This document shows, piece after piece, positions 1 through 10,770 of a DNA stretch of 64,000 bases; within the stretch, counting starts at the first letter, position 1; every line of letters begins with the position of its first letter. A program made the position numbers and the translations under genes. The notes under the pieces are model-generated. The model was not told where the DNA came from. It worked only from the letters and a program-made list of their open reading frames with translations, and ran no database searches. Source of the DNA: Psoroptes ovis (lineage: Eukaryota > Arthropoda > Arachnida > Sarcoptiformes > Psoroptidae); contig PQWQ01000007.1 in the NCBI GenBank assembly GCA_002943765.1, forward strand, positions 2,296,501-2,360,500, given 5' to 3'.

Positions 1-379
1 ACTAACATATTTAAGTTTTTATCGATTATTTTTCGAATCAACTGTTATAACATTTTATGGTTTTGAACGTTGTCCACAACCGGAACCATTCAATTTAAAA
101 CGTATACGTGGACTAATGGGTGATGATGCTGAAGAAATGATGAATTGTGTTTGGGAAAATACAAATTTTTTCGATTCATCTGAAGGTCCATCATTGACTG
201 ATCGGTTAGAGCGTATATTATCGGCATCTGAAAATCAAAATCCATCATTAATATTACAGAATTTTCGATTGAATGAAAAAGATTTACCATTTTTAATGAT
301 AATGCTTGGCAGTTATGCTATCATTACACGTATAATTGCATACATTGTATTGTATCGTAAAGCGAATTCAAGACGATAA
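1..379 (+). CDS. ABCG half-transporter, C-terminal fragment
   Basis: Reading frame 2 is open from the window edge to the TAA at 377-379, giving about 125 residues of a protein whose 5' part lies outside the window. It starts with a membrane-proximal stretch (YLSFYRLFFES) followed by a Cys-containing extracellular segment (FERCP) and ends in one hydrophobic helix (about residues 98-117) and a short basic tail (YRKANSRR). This order (fifth helix with aromatic/FES signature, extracellular cysteine loop, last helix ending R.IAY..L) is what the C-terminus of ABCG (white/scarlet type) half-transporters looks like; these dimerise in membranes to export lipids, sterols or pigment precursors. The ATPase domain is not visible, so the subfamily assignment rests on the last two helices only. 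The methionine at 116 is internal, not a start. Confidence 0.6.
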   Translation, partial: LTYLSFYRLFFESTVITFYGFERCPQPEPFNLKRIRGLMGDDAEEMMNCVWENTNFFDSSEGPSLTDRLERILSASENQNPSLILQNFRLNEKDLPFLMIMLGSYAIITRIIAYIVLYRKANSRR

Positions 380-1157
380 TAATATAATATGATAATATAA
401 TTAATTAACAACATGATCTATGCGATAATGTATAATTTTAAACTATCTATTTTGACAATTGACCATATGATTTGACCATGCAATTTGATCATATTTTGAC
501 ATACAAAACACTATTATTCTATCATTGGATTGATAATACTCTTTGACATATAAATACAAATATAAATAATTTAGGACTAAATGACATTTAACTTCTTTTT
601 TTTCAAATTACAATTAAAATATAATGATGATAATGACAATATATCAATCAATCGATTAATCAAAAAATAACATTGTGATCTTATTCTTTTATTTTGTTTT
701 AATATAATATACACCATTTAATGTATACAATTTTCCTTGTCTTCAGCTGGTTTTTTTCTATGATTACCATAATGATAATTCTATAACCACAAATTTAATT
801 TGTATTTTTTTCTTCGGGATCATATAAAATGGGTTTTTTTTTTATTTTTAAACATTGATTTTTGGACACTCCAAGATATATTTTTAATTATATTTGATTA
901 AAGATTTTTGAAAAAAAAATTTCCCAGAATTTTCAAAAAATTTTTAATCTTTTGTGATTTTTATTTTGTTTGAAATAAAATTTCATTTATAATCACTTTT
1001 TCGATGATAATTGCAATAATTATTGATTAATTAATCAATCAAATATTCATGTGTAATTATCTGTTAATTATTATTCTTGATTACGAGGAAATGAAAATTT
1101 TAATTGATGTTGTTGTTGTTGAATTGTCGCATTGTTAATTAGCACTGTTTCAATGCG
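380..1157. other. Intergenic, convergent 3' flanks
   Basis: AT-rich sequence between the stop of the ABCG fragment and the stop of the minus-strand gene at 1158. It should hold both 3' UTRs and polyadenylation signals. I see poly-T and poly-A runs and no open frame or structured element worth naming. Confidence 0.5.
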
Positions 1158-1970
1158 TCAACGATGTATTTTTAAATAATAAAGTTGTATTTGATACAAC
1201 GAAAATAATGGTAAACAAATCAGATACATGATCCATATAAAGTAACCAAATGATGTTTGTAATAAAAATGGCTTCATAATTAATAAAATAAAAAAGAATA
1301 ATGTCTGAAACATTGTCAATGTGAATGATTTCCATAATACTCCTATGAAAGTTATGAAATGTAATAATATGGCTAGTAATGTGACGATTAAAATTTTTAT
1401 CGAATTAGATTTATGTTCATTTACGTTTGATAATTCTAATAATAATAAGTTTTTATCAATATTCATTGATAATGGCTGTGATAAATTGGTTAGTTGTTGT
1501 TGCTGCTGCTGATGTTGCTGTTGTTGTTTAATTTGTAACATGATCATATTAAATTGTGGCTCAGGCATCAATTGTGTTGCATGATAATCATTCAATTCGC
1601 CATTATCATCGATAAGGAATTTGATTTTTTCCAGCAAAATTTGTGAATGTTCATATTCAGTAATGATATTCAATAAATACCAAAGTGTTATACAATCCAA
1701 TACAAACATAATTATAATCAATATGATTGCAATTGGTGCAGATTTTCGTGTAATCATAATTATACAGTCATTCTTGTAACACTTTGGATGATTTTTCGAT
1801 GATTGATGAAAAATTGATAATCGATTCAATTTTAATGATGATGATGATGGAATTTGATCATTTAATCGTGATTCAACAGATGGTGTTATTATCTTGATCA
1901 TTGGTATTTGATTATAATTTTTGTGCTGAAGCATTTTCATATCAATCACATCATTAGCCATTGTGTTCAT
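1158..1970 (-). CDS. Four-pass membrane protein, unrecognised family
   Basis: Single-exon frame of 270 residues from an ATG at 1968-1970. I do not recognise the family. Visible are a hydrophilic N-terminal tail (1-75), hydrophobic segments at about 78-101, 191-213, 217-236 and 243-266, and a long loop between the first and second (102-190) that carries a Gln/His run at about 148-159. The first helix is preceded by basic residues (ITRKS), suggesting a cytoplasmic N-terminus. The 1 + long loop + 3 pattern resembles that of the product at 15659-17629, but I see no shared motif. A small plus-strand frame inside it (1321-1512) comes from the antisense of the Gln run. The length and absence of stops in AT-rich DNA argue for a real gene. 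Confidence 0.55.
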   Translation of the reverse strand: MNTMANDVIDMKMLQHKNYNQIPMIKIITPSVESRLNDQIPSSSSLKLNRLSIFHQSSKNHPKCYKNDCIIMITRKSAPIAIILIIIMFVLDCITLWYLLNIITEYEHSQILLEKIKFLIDDNGELNDYHATQLMPEPQFNMIMLQIKQQQQHQQQQQQLTNLSQPLSMNIDKNLLLLELSNVNEHKSNSIKILIVTLLAILLHFITFIGVLWKSFTLTMFQTLFFFILLIMKPFLLQTSFGYFIWIMYLICLPLFSLYQIQLYYLKIHR

Positions 1971-2626
1971 TGTTGATTAATCAAGAATTTAATCAACAAA
2001 TAACAATGAAAATTTGCACACGCGGAAAGAATTTAAATCACAATTAAAAACTTCATATTCGTCGAAATAATCATCCGACGTTCAGATCAGACAATTTTAA
2101 ATGAAAACAAAAATTTAAATAATTTTGATTCACAGAAGAAAAAATGTAATGCAATTAATTTGACTTGTGATTTGATGATTGAATAAAATTGATTGGTTGT
2201 ACAAATGAATGAAAAAAATAATTGAAAATTTTTGCTTGGTCTGAAAAAATTCAAATAAAATTATGGCAAATGTGTTCAGTTATGTTTGTGATATTGTAAT
2301 TATAATTTCCATATTCATATTCATTTTAAAACGAAATTTATAAACAAACATTCTTCTTTTTCTCCTACATCGGGTCTTCTTTATGTATTGGCTCCAAATC
2401 AAGAAACAAAAAAAAATTATTAAACATTGAATAATATTTTAAATAGTGAAAATTCAATCAAAATTGACATAAACGTCATCATTTAGCGAATGTAATTTAG
2501 GAAAAAGAATTATCGGAAAAAAATGATTATCGTAGGAAAATAAATCAAAAATAAATGGAAATTTTTATTTATTTTCAAATTTTGATTGAAATTCTGGATA
2601 ATAATTCCATAAATAATTTGAATAAT
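1971..2626. other. Intergenic between two minus-strand genes
   Basis: 656 bases that must contain the promoter and 5' UTR of the gene ending at 1158 and the 3' UTR of the RCC1/BTB gene. Several TTTATT motifs near 2560-2575 would read AATAAA on the minus strand. Nothing else stands out. Confidence 0.4.
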
Positions 2627-4435
2627 TTAAATTATTTCACTGATTGAAATCAATAATGTTTTACATAAATCACTGGACATCGTCTTGAAACTATCTGTAC
2701 GACAAATATTGAATATATTATTATATGAATAAATAATAATTTCTTTTTCAAATTCCAATAATTGATATCGAATCGATAGTTGATAATAATCACAACAATT
2801 ATTTATTGTTAAATTATTACGCATTATGTTAATACATTTTTGTATTAATTCATGATCAAGATAACAATTGGCCAAGTCCAATAATTCAATCAACATTTGT
2901 TGCTGTTGTTGTGATGATGATGGATCATTTTTATTCAATTCCAATATATCTGTATAAAGATAATATAAATACGCATAGAATACATCATATGAATAAGTGC
3001 GTAAATGAATTTTTCTATGCTTTTTCACTTTGTTATTGTCATTTTTATGGCCATCAATATTGGTATTGTTTTCATTGTCATTAGCATTGATTATTGTTGA
3101 TGTTTCCATCCATTCATACGATAGCATACGATCTAGATATTGGCTTGATAATTTTAAATACCATTGATGTACAAATATTGATCGGCCATCAATAATGAAT
3201 TCTAAATCAGATGTTTCCGGATCATTAAATGATTGCCGTAAACGCTCAATTAAACGTGAACCATTCATACGTGAACGTATTTGTTGTTCATTGATTAAAT
3301 CAATAAAAAATGGTGTTATTCGTCGGCGGCAATAAAAAATAAATGCGTCAATTATCGATATTAATGGTGTTTGTTGTGGTTCACAAATCGAATTCAAGGA
3401 TGATGATGATCCAGATGCTATTGATCGATCAATATCAATCAAAATTGATGATTGTTGTTTTTCTCCTGGTTGATTGCAATCACCCCAAACATAGCAATAA
3501 CCATTTGTTCCGATTGCAGCGGAAAAATTTGTAGAAAAGTGTGAATAAATTGATTCGAAACGTTCTTTAGTCGATATACGAATCGGAATACAGGAACCTT
3601 CACTACTCGATATCTGTGTGGAGCCTAATTGCCATTGATCATTCCGTCCACAACTATATATTTCGCCAGTAATCATTAATATTAATGTATGAAATTCACC
3701 ACAAGCAACTGCCTTCACCGGTACATCAACCGAAAATTTAATCATTATTGGCAATGTTTGATGAGTGCAATTACCGATGCCTAATTGTCCAAATGAATTA
3801 CTGCCCCATGCATATAATTTGCCATTTTCAGTCAAAGCAAATGAATGTGAACTACCACATTTGACTTGTTGGATATTTTCATCATCTAATGTAGATATTT
3901 TAACCGGAATTAATTGATCATGATTTGAGCCAATACCAATTTGTCCATAATTGTTTCTTCCCCATGCAAATACTTGTCCAGTATTAGTCAATGCCAGCGT
4001 ATGATATGAACCACATGCTAATGATTTAATGTGATTACCAACCAAAATCGGCTTCAATGATTCAAAAGATGTATTATTGCCTAATTGACCATAACGATTA
4101 TCACCCCAACTATATAATTCACCAATATCGGTGAGTGCCATAACATGTCTTGATCCATAAACAATATCGATAATTTTCAATTGATTTAATTCAACGATCT
4201 CTTCAGGTTTATCACAATTGACCGCATTACGATGTCCAACCGGTAATGAAGGCCATTTATTTTCACCAAATGCATAGAATTTATTATTTGTCGTTATCAA
4301 TAAAACTTCAGTACCATTATCACCAAATATTATGAATGAATTAATTTGTTGAAGAAATGAAAATTTCAAACGATGTAAAATTGGCCAATTCAAAATTAAT
4401 TGATTTTGTTGATGTGGATCCTTGACGATAATCAT
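2627..4435 (-). CDS. RCBTB1: RCC1 and BTB domain protein (RCBTB-like)
   Basis: Uninterrupted 602-residue frame with an ATG at 4433-4435. Residues 40-325 hold RCC1-type propeller repeats with the recurring patterns YSWGDNRYGQLG (108-119), FAWGRNNYGQIG (156-167) and YAWGSNSFGQLG (208-219), each preceded by CGS.H..AL. A BTB fold follows at about 405-505 (DLEFIIDGRSIFVHQWYL at 410-427), interrupted by an Asn/Asp/Lys-rich insert at 449-471, then a helical tail (525-595) in the position of a BACK-like region. RCC1-then-BTB is the architecture of animal RCBTB1/RCBTB2, adaptor proteins linked to CUL3 ubiquitin ligase and chromatin. Human RCBTB1 is about 530 residues; the extra length here is the insert and tail. 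The orthology between RCBTB1 and RCBTB2 is not resolved, so the symbol is provisional. There are no introns. Confidence 0.9.
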   Translation of the reverse strand: MIIVKDPHQQNQLILNWPILHRLKFSFLQQINSFIIFGDNGTEVLLITTNNKFYAFGENKWPSLPVGHRNAVNCDKPEEIVELNQLKIIDIVYGSRHVMALTDIGELYSWGDNRYGQLGNNTSFESLKPILVGNHIKSLACGSYHTLALTNTGQVFAWGRNNYGQIGIGSNHDQLIPVKISTLDDENIQQVKCGSSHSFALTENGKLYAWGSNSFGQLGIGNCTHQTLPIMIKFSVDVPVKAVACGEFHTLILMITGEIYSCGRNDQWQLGSTQISSSEGSCIPIRISTKERFESIYSHFSTNFSAAIGTNGYCYVWGDCNQPGEKQQSSILIDIDRSIASGSSSSLNSICEPQQTPLISIIDAFIFYCRRRITPFFIDLINEQQIRSRMNGSRLIERLRQSFNDPETSDLEFIIDGRSIFVHQWYLKLSSQYLDRMLSYEWMETSTIINANDNENNTNIDGHKNDNNKVKKHRKIHLRTYSYDVFYAYLYYLYTDILELNKNDPSSSQQQQQMLIELLDLANCYLDHELIQKCINIMRNNLTINNCCDYYQLSIRYQLLEFEKEIIIYSYNNIFNICRTDSFKTMSSDLCKTLLISISEII

Positions 4436-4901
4436 TTTTTTGAAATCTCACATATCTAATCAATTAATTTTAATTTCTTAGATTATTTAGCACAAAAATA
4501 TTTGATTTCAACCAGCTGTTGATAACGATATTGAATTCACATTGAAACAAAAATTTTCATTTGATTGCCGAATGTAAAATGAATTTTTTTATTTCTTTGA
4601 TTCGTCGTCGTTGAGCCAGCTAATCGATTTAAAAACCGTTTTAAAATACCAAAATCCAACCAAACAAAGCAATAAACAATCAAATTACAAGAGAAACTAG
4701 ATTCATCATATGTTTCAATATGGAAATCAATTCAAGAACCAGATTGAGATGAATATGTTTTTTTTTCAGGAAAAAAACCGGATTCAAAACAAATCAAGAT
4801 CAATAAAAACAAAGAAAAAAGTTCAAAAATCCTAAACTAAATACACCCACACACATTTCATTATTAATATAAGGGTCAACCTATCAAAAACATATCATAA
4901 T
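4436..4901. promoter_or_regulatory. Divergent intergenic/promoter region
   Basis: 466 bases lie between the start codon of the minus-strand RCC1/BTB gene and the plus-strand ATG at 4902. Both promoters are expected here. I see no clear TATA box or Inr that I would defend; the stretch is AT-rich with A and T runs. Confidence 0.3.
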
Positions 4902-6010
4902 ATGTCCGCAGTAGGTGAACGACTTGATCGACCATTATTGTCCAAGGAACATGTTTCATTCAATTATTATGAAGCACTTGAGGTATGTGCATTTGTAAAT
5001 CATAAAAATAGTGATTAGTGAATATGTGTAGGCGTTTAAATAATTCAAAATTCATTGTCCTATGACTGAACGGTCTTCCGGTGAATGGTAATGTTTTCGG
5101 CTAACAAGCAAGATTTCAAGGTCATTTTTTCGTTGGAAAAAAATTCATCATTCGATTGAAAATTGCGATTGATTTTAATTATAAGATTTCGTTCAATTAT
5201 TATAGATGATAATCAATGTTTTTATCGGTTTGTGCATTAACCAAAAATAGACGGATCGATATTTGAAAAAAAAATTGCACTTGAATAGATAATATCAAAT
5301 ATCAATCAAATTGATCAATTTGCTAAGCATTTTCAATTAAGTAATTTTTTGACTTGCACATATAAAATATCTGTCATTTTTTTTTATTTTGTGAATCAAA
5401 CAATAAATTCAAAGTCAATCTCGGTGCAAACATTTTATAAAAATTGAGCAACCAATTTCGATAGAAATTTTGGAATATTTTTCTTTGTTTAAGAATCTGC
5501 CAATTAAAATGTCAAACATTAAAATCTTAAGGAACGTGACTTTGAAAAAAATATTTTCAACAAATCTTATGACCTAAATTGCTTGCGATTGAACAAAGAA
5601 TGTGTCAAGATTTCTCGATTTTTATCCTTTTTTTCTTTAATCAATTAATTGATTAATTAATAGATAATGATATCAAAGATAAAGATGCTCAATCAATATT
5701 TTTTCCATCTTAAAAGATCATTGTTATAGAAAAAAGCGTACTGATTGAACCTGTACGGTGATAATGTCTTAAAAATGACTGGTGTCTATTATTAATCGAT
5801 TGATTTCTTTAATTAATCTTAAGTATCATTGTTTATGATTGCACGTATTATTTTCAACATTTTTTTTAGTAATCTCAGAGTATTATTTGTCTTTCATAAA
5901 TGAGTTTATTATAACTTTTTAAATCGATTGAAATCAATTTCTTTCAGAATAAAAAAGATCCAGTAATCAAACGGTTAATATTGAAAAAAATTCATTATCG
6001 TTCAATCTGA
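4902..6010 (+). CDS. Small two-exon protein (47 aa), unrecognised
   Basis: Exon 1 is 4902-4982, starting ATG TCC and ending on a whole codon before a good donor (gtatgt at 4983). Exon 2 is 5948-6010, after a pyrimidine-rich acceptor (atttctttcag), in phase, and stops at TGA 6008-6010. The product is 27 + 20 = 47 residues: an acidic/neutral first half (MSAVGERLDRPLLSKE) and a basic end (KRLILKKIHYRSI). The intron would be 965 bp. It was too short to show as a long open frame and was found by joining splice sites. I do not recognise the family and see no signal peptide or membrane segment. Alternatively exon 1 could splice to a different downstream exon; the peptide-transporter exon at 6381 has no acceptor in front of it. 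Confidence 0.4.
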
Positions 6011-6380
6011 TTGATGAAAAAAAAGGATGCTGATGATGATCATAACTTACCCAATGACATAGTGTAGAAAACAAAAGATCGAATTGATTAGATCAATTTT
6101 TTTTCTCTTCTTAATTACTTCAAAACCTCAATCAATTGACTAAATTGTGTTTCGTTTCTCTCAAATATTTTGTTTTGTGGCAAAAATTTGATGCATCATT
6201 ATTGATATTTAAATGTGATTCACATTTATTTTTCAAATTATTGATGAATTCATTTGATTATTTTCTTTTGATTGCTTTATTATATAATTTGAAATCAATC
6301 ATTAATTTTATGTCAACTTTTTTAAAAATAATTTTTACATTCGAAAATAATTTTATCACTCGTTTCAAATCAAATGAATC
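6011..6380. other. Upstream region of the peptide transporter
   Basis: 370 bases of AT-rich sequence between the small two-exon frame and the transporter ATG. It should carry the transporter promoter and 5' UTR. The open frame crossing it (6136-6516) is a shadow that runs out of phase into the transporter exon. Confidence 0.35.
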
Positions 6381-8810
6381 ATGGCTTATGACTATTCCGA
6401 TGATAATTATAATAATCAAAATAAGAATAAAAATAATAATAATGATAATGGCTATGAAATCGATGCGATACCACGGAATAAGCAAGAAAATGGCGATCGA
6501 AAAAATGTTTCGATAACGCCGAAGAAAAAATCGATACCATATCCGAAATCAGTTATATTCATTATTGGAAATGAATTTTGTGAAAGATTTTCATATTATG
6601 GAATGAGAAGTATAATTTATTGCTTGAATTTTTAATTGATCAGAATTAATGATTGATAATTTTTCATTTATTTCTTTTTCTTTTTAGCCATTCTGATTCT
6701 ATATTTTATGAATCGATTAAATTATCAAGAAGATATAGCGACGATGGCATTTCATATATTTGCAATGGCTTGTTATTTTACGCCATTAGCTGGTGCCATA
6801 TTAGCTGATTCTTTACTTGGAAAATATTGGACAATTTTAATTATATCATGCATTTATGTAGCTGGCAGTGCTGTTATTGCATTATCATCGATTGGTGGTT
6901 CGAATTTATTTTCCATTTTAGGTTTAACATTGATTGCGATCGGAACTGGTGGCATTAAGCCATGTGTTGCTGCATTTGGTGGTGATCAATTTATTCGTGG
7001 ACAAGAACAACAATTGCAAAGTTTTTTTTCATTTTTTTATATTGCGATCAATAGTGGTAGTCTAATATCAACATTTTTCACACCAATCTTACGAGAAGAT
7101 ATCGGTTGTTTGGGTCGATCAGATTGTTATCCACTTGCATTTGGTATACCTGCAATATTGATGTTTGGTGCATTAGCATTATTCGTAATTGGCCGTTTTA
7201 CATATGGCTATCGTGTGGTGCCACCACAAAAAGGCAACATTATTATGACTGTATTCAAATGTGTCTATCGTGGATTGGCTGGTAAATTTTCATCATCAAC
7301 TCGAAAACGTGAACATTGGTTAGACCATGCTGATAGCCATTTTGACAGTCAAACAATATTGGAAGTTAAAACACTGATGCGAATTTTATTTCTCTATATT
7401 CCGTTACCGATATTTTGGGCATTATTCGATCAACAATCATCTCGTTGGACGCTACAAGCAATTCGGCTGAACGGTGATTTCGGTTTTTATACCATTAAAC
7501 CAGATCAAATACAAGTAATTAATCCAGTATTGATTGTAGTATTTATACCGATATTCGAAAATATAATATATCCAATATTTAATCGTGTTGGATTAAATAA
7601 ACCATTACGTCGTATGGTAGTTGGTGGCATTTTAGCAAGTCTCTCTTTTGGCACTTGTGGCTTATTACAAACATTTATTGAAAATGAATTGCCAGCACCA
7701 ATGAATAATAATGCAAATCATCTAATGATCTTGCGAAATATCAATGAGTCTAATTATCATCTTAATTTCAGTTGCACAAAAATCGATAATTTTACATCAG
7801 ATTCATTCGATTTGAAAATCTTTGAAAATGTCAATAGAAATGAATTATCACGATTCGACAAGAATTTAACAAAAGGTCAAACATTGGCTATTTATAGCCA
7901 GCCAAACGATGATATAATCTTTAAATTAGACAATGTATTAGCTAAACCAAGAGGCAGCGGTGCACAAATATTTACAATTTTCGATTTGCAAAATTTCAAC
8001 AATGAATCATTTACATCGACCGATACTAATGATGAGTTAAAAATCGATCAAATATTCATAAGTGATGATTCACATGCATACGGTAGTCTGAAACCATATG
8101 AAGTAGAAACCAAAGGCAAAACATCATATATGGGTGTTGGTGATTATCGAGATGGTCATAAACTTGGTCAAGGTGCAGTTTATATACATTTGATTGTGGG
8201 CAATATGAGCGATGCGGAAAATTTACAATTTACATTGATTAAAATTGTTGAAGATAATAAATTCTCGGTATTATGGCAATTGATACAATATTTTCTAATT
8301 ACGGCAGCTGAAATAATGTTTTCGGTGACTGGTTTAGAATTTTCATATTCACAAGCACCTAAATCAATGAAATCTGTCATACAAGCATGTTGGTTATTCA
8401 ATGTTACACTTGGCAATTTGTTGGTCGCAATTATTGCTGATGTTGAAATGTTTGAAAAACAGGTTCGTATTTATTCTGTCAAATAATTGAATGATTATAA
8501 TTAATTTTCATTTTTTATCACATTCATTTTCATACCTTAGTCATATGAATTTTATTTCTTCGGTATTCTCATGTTAATCGATATAGTAATATTTGCAATA
8601 CAAGCATATTTCTTCGTACCATACACTGGCGTAGATTCACAACAATATGATTCTGAACCATATGATGATACTGGTCCTCGTTCACGAGTATGGTCAATGG
8701 TATCGATCGAAGGTGAATTGCCGAAATTGAATCCAGTCATATTGGATGAAAATGAAAATGATCATCAAGCTACATGGACTAGTCGTGCAAGTCGAAAATC
8801 ACGACATTAA
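6381..8810 (+). CDS. SLC15A: SLC15/PTR proton-coupled oligopeptide transporter
   Basis: Three exons: 6381-6609, 6688-8462 and 8541-8810, joined by 78-bp introns with gt...ag ends (gtataa/ttttag and gttcgt/ccttag); phases close exactly to 757 codons. The N-terminal 50 residues are Asn/Lys-rich and cytoplasmic. The first PTR signature, GNEFCERFSYYGMR, ends exactly at intron 1 and continues as TILILYF. Further family marks are GTGGIKPCV (about 162-170), FYIAINSGSL (193-202) and EIMFSVTGLEFSYSQAP near the C-terminal helices. The large hydrophilic segment between them is the extracellular loop expected between helices 9 and 10 of PepT1/PepT2. The family takes up di- and tripeptides with protons at the plasma membrane, for instance in gut. 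The length is close to vertebrate PepT1 (about 710). An AATAAA sits at 8871-8876. Confidence 0.95.
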
Positions 8811-9114
8811 TCTAGTTGTTTTTTTCAAAATGTTTTCATTTCTTTTTTTTTCAATAGTCAATATAATCTAAATAAAATTAATTTTTTCTATTTCGTTAAA
8901 CAAATAAATTGTAAATAAATCAAGCAAACCAAGAAAAAAAACACCCTAAATATTATCATTTACAATTGAATAGGTATTTTCAATTGAAAGGGAGTTTTGA
9001 TGATCATTTTTTTTCATGATACAGAAAATAATTAATCCGATTAGTATCGATCATTCATTGATGCAACAAATTAATTTGAATTAAAACTATTGCAAAACCA
9101 TCGTAATCATCACC
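8811..9114. other. Short intergenic stretch
   Basis: 304 bases with the transporter 3' UTR (AATAAA at 8871) and the upstream region of the next gene. Nothing else is visible. Confidence 0.4.
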
Positions 9115-9978
9115 ATGATCAATTTAACATTATTTAATTCTGAAGATACTAAATTAGATTATTTTCTCAAGGTTTCTACACTAATAATAATTATTTGTTT
9201 GTTTAGTAATTCAATGTTTGGTTATTGGATTATTTCCGAAGATGGTTATGAAAGTATTGATTATAATAAATCTTCAATCATTACGGCAATATTTTTCTAT
9301 ATATTTGTTGATATAATTACATTTATATCATCAATCGCTTTATATCGTCAATATTCAAGCTGTTTAATATACACTGGTTTATCATCATTTTTTATGTTCA
9401 TGATTGGTTTATTTCAATCAATTTTGACTGAAAATTTTTTCGTGTTTATTTTATTATTTATTGCTTCATTTCAATTTACGATTTTGGGATTTTATTATTG
9501 TTCAATTGATAGATGTCAATTAAGGCAACATAGTTTTGATTGTCGTGGACAATGTATTCGACAAGAATATTTGAATCGATTAAAACAATATGATCAACTA
9601 CTATTCTCTGGCTGTTTTCAATCATTATTTTCGCGATTTTGTAGCAAAACTAATTATAATCATGATCATAGCAATGATAATAGTAACAATGGTACATCAA
9701 ATTCCTCAATGCAATATCATAAAACCGTGGAGCAACCAGAACCGCCACCATCATCATCATCATCATCATCATCGGAAGTTGTGCCAAAACCTCCCAGATT
9801 ACATCAATCAACTTCTAATAATGGAATGGTAAATAATTCTTCAGCTACCAATGCTCAAGCAATTATTAATTTTGATGAAAATCAAAATCATAATCAACCG
9901 ATCGATAATCAGCCGTCGTCTGATCGAAGACAATTTCAATATTTAGATCCATCATCACTTCTTCAAAATACATTTTGA
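9115..9978 (+). CDS. Four-pass membrane protein with Ser/Pro/Asn-rich tail
   Basis: Single-exon frame of 287 residues from ATG 9115. Hydrophobic segments lie at about 19-40, 54-77, 82-103 and 107-129, closely spaced with short loops. The tail (130-287) is hydrophilic: a cysteine cluster just after the last helix (YYCSIDRC, DCRGQC) that could be palmitoylated or bind metal, then a PPP plus Ser run at about 204-220, then Asn/Gln-rich sequence. The N-terminus lacks a signal peptide. I do not recognise the family; the compact four-helix layout is like many small arthropod tetraspan orphans. It is transcribed in the same direction as the peptide transporter, 304 bp downstream. Confidence 0.6.
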   Translation: MINLTLFNSEDTKLDYFLKVSTLIIIICLFSNSMFGYWIISEDGYESIDYNKSSIITAIFFYIFVDIITFISSIALYRQYSSCLIYTGLSSFFMFMIGLFQSILTENFFVFILLFIASFQFTILGFYYCSIDRCQLRQHSFDCRGQCIRQEYLNRLKQYDQLLFSGCFQSLFSRFCSKTNYNHDHSNDNSNNGTSNSSMQYHKTVEQPEPPPSSSSSSSSEVVPKPPRLHQSTSNNGMVNNSSATNAQAIINFDENQNHNQPIDNQPSSDRRQFQYLDPSSLLQNTF

Positions 9979-10354
9979 TGAAAATACATGGCAATGAAAA
10001 TGTTTTTGATACAAAATTAAAATCTTACAATAAATCAATCAATTGAATTGAATTTAAATCGATTAACATTAACAATGTTATTAATATTATTAAAATATTC
10101 AAAATCCATAAAAAAACACAGAAAACATAAATGGCAGCTCATTTTGTTCCTGATTTTATTCAAATTTCATTGTTATTATTACTATTATTGTTTTTCAAAA
10201 AAAATTTTCAATAATAAACAAGCAATCAATCAATCAAATTGAAGAAATAAGGTTAAAATATTCATAAATATTTATAATATCAATATATTTACGGAAAAAT
10301 AGATTCAGATCAAATTTTTGTTTCAAAAAATAAATTTGAAAAATTTATTTGAAT

Positions 10355-10770
10355 GTGATCTCAACTACTAGATGGTAGCGTCGTCGCGGCTATTGCGGGG
10401 ATAAACTTCATCAATCCTCTGCTGCATTAACAATGACGATATGATTAACCATGTATTCAATTGTGCAACACGAATCCCGTACAATAAGCGTGAATAATGA
10501 TCGTTTAAATTAAAATTAATAACAAGAGTGAACTCGGCCAAATTCTTCAAAATGAATTTTCCGTATTATATAGAATCCGTATTTCCTATTCGTGTGCCTG
10601 AATGTTTGAATTCCTCTATCCACTGCCTATTTAAATGGAATCGATGTGTATTTTTATTCATGAAGAAGAATAAATAAACAAAGAACAAATGATAATTTTG
10701 GCCCAATTTTTCTTCGATATTTATTCAGCATCAATAAATACATTACGTTCGAAAGAATAAACAAGAATTT
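10355..10770. repeat. Possible solo LTR or transposon remnant
   Basis: This block is visibly richer in G and C than its surroundings (for example gcgtcgtcgcggctattgcg near 10378-10397), then carries a TATTTAAAT box-like motif (about 10627) and AATAAATAAA (about 10669), an order expected of an LTR. The left end may be TGTGATCTC at about 10355 and the right end ...AATAAACA near 10763. I could not find a convincing target-site duplication. On the minus strand it has a 60-residue open frame (10368-10550) that matches nothing I know. A host exon is the alternative. Confidence 0.25.
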
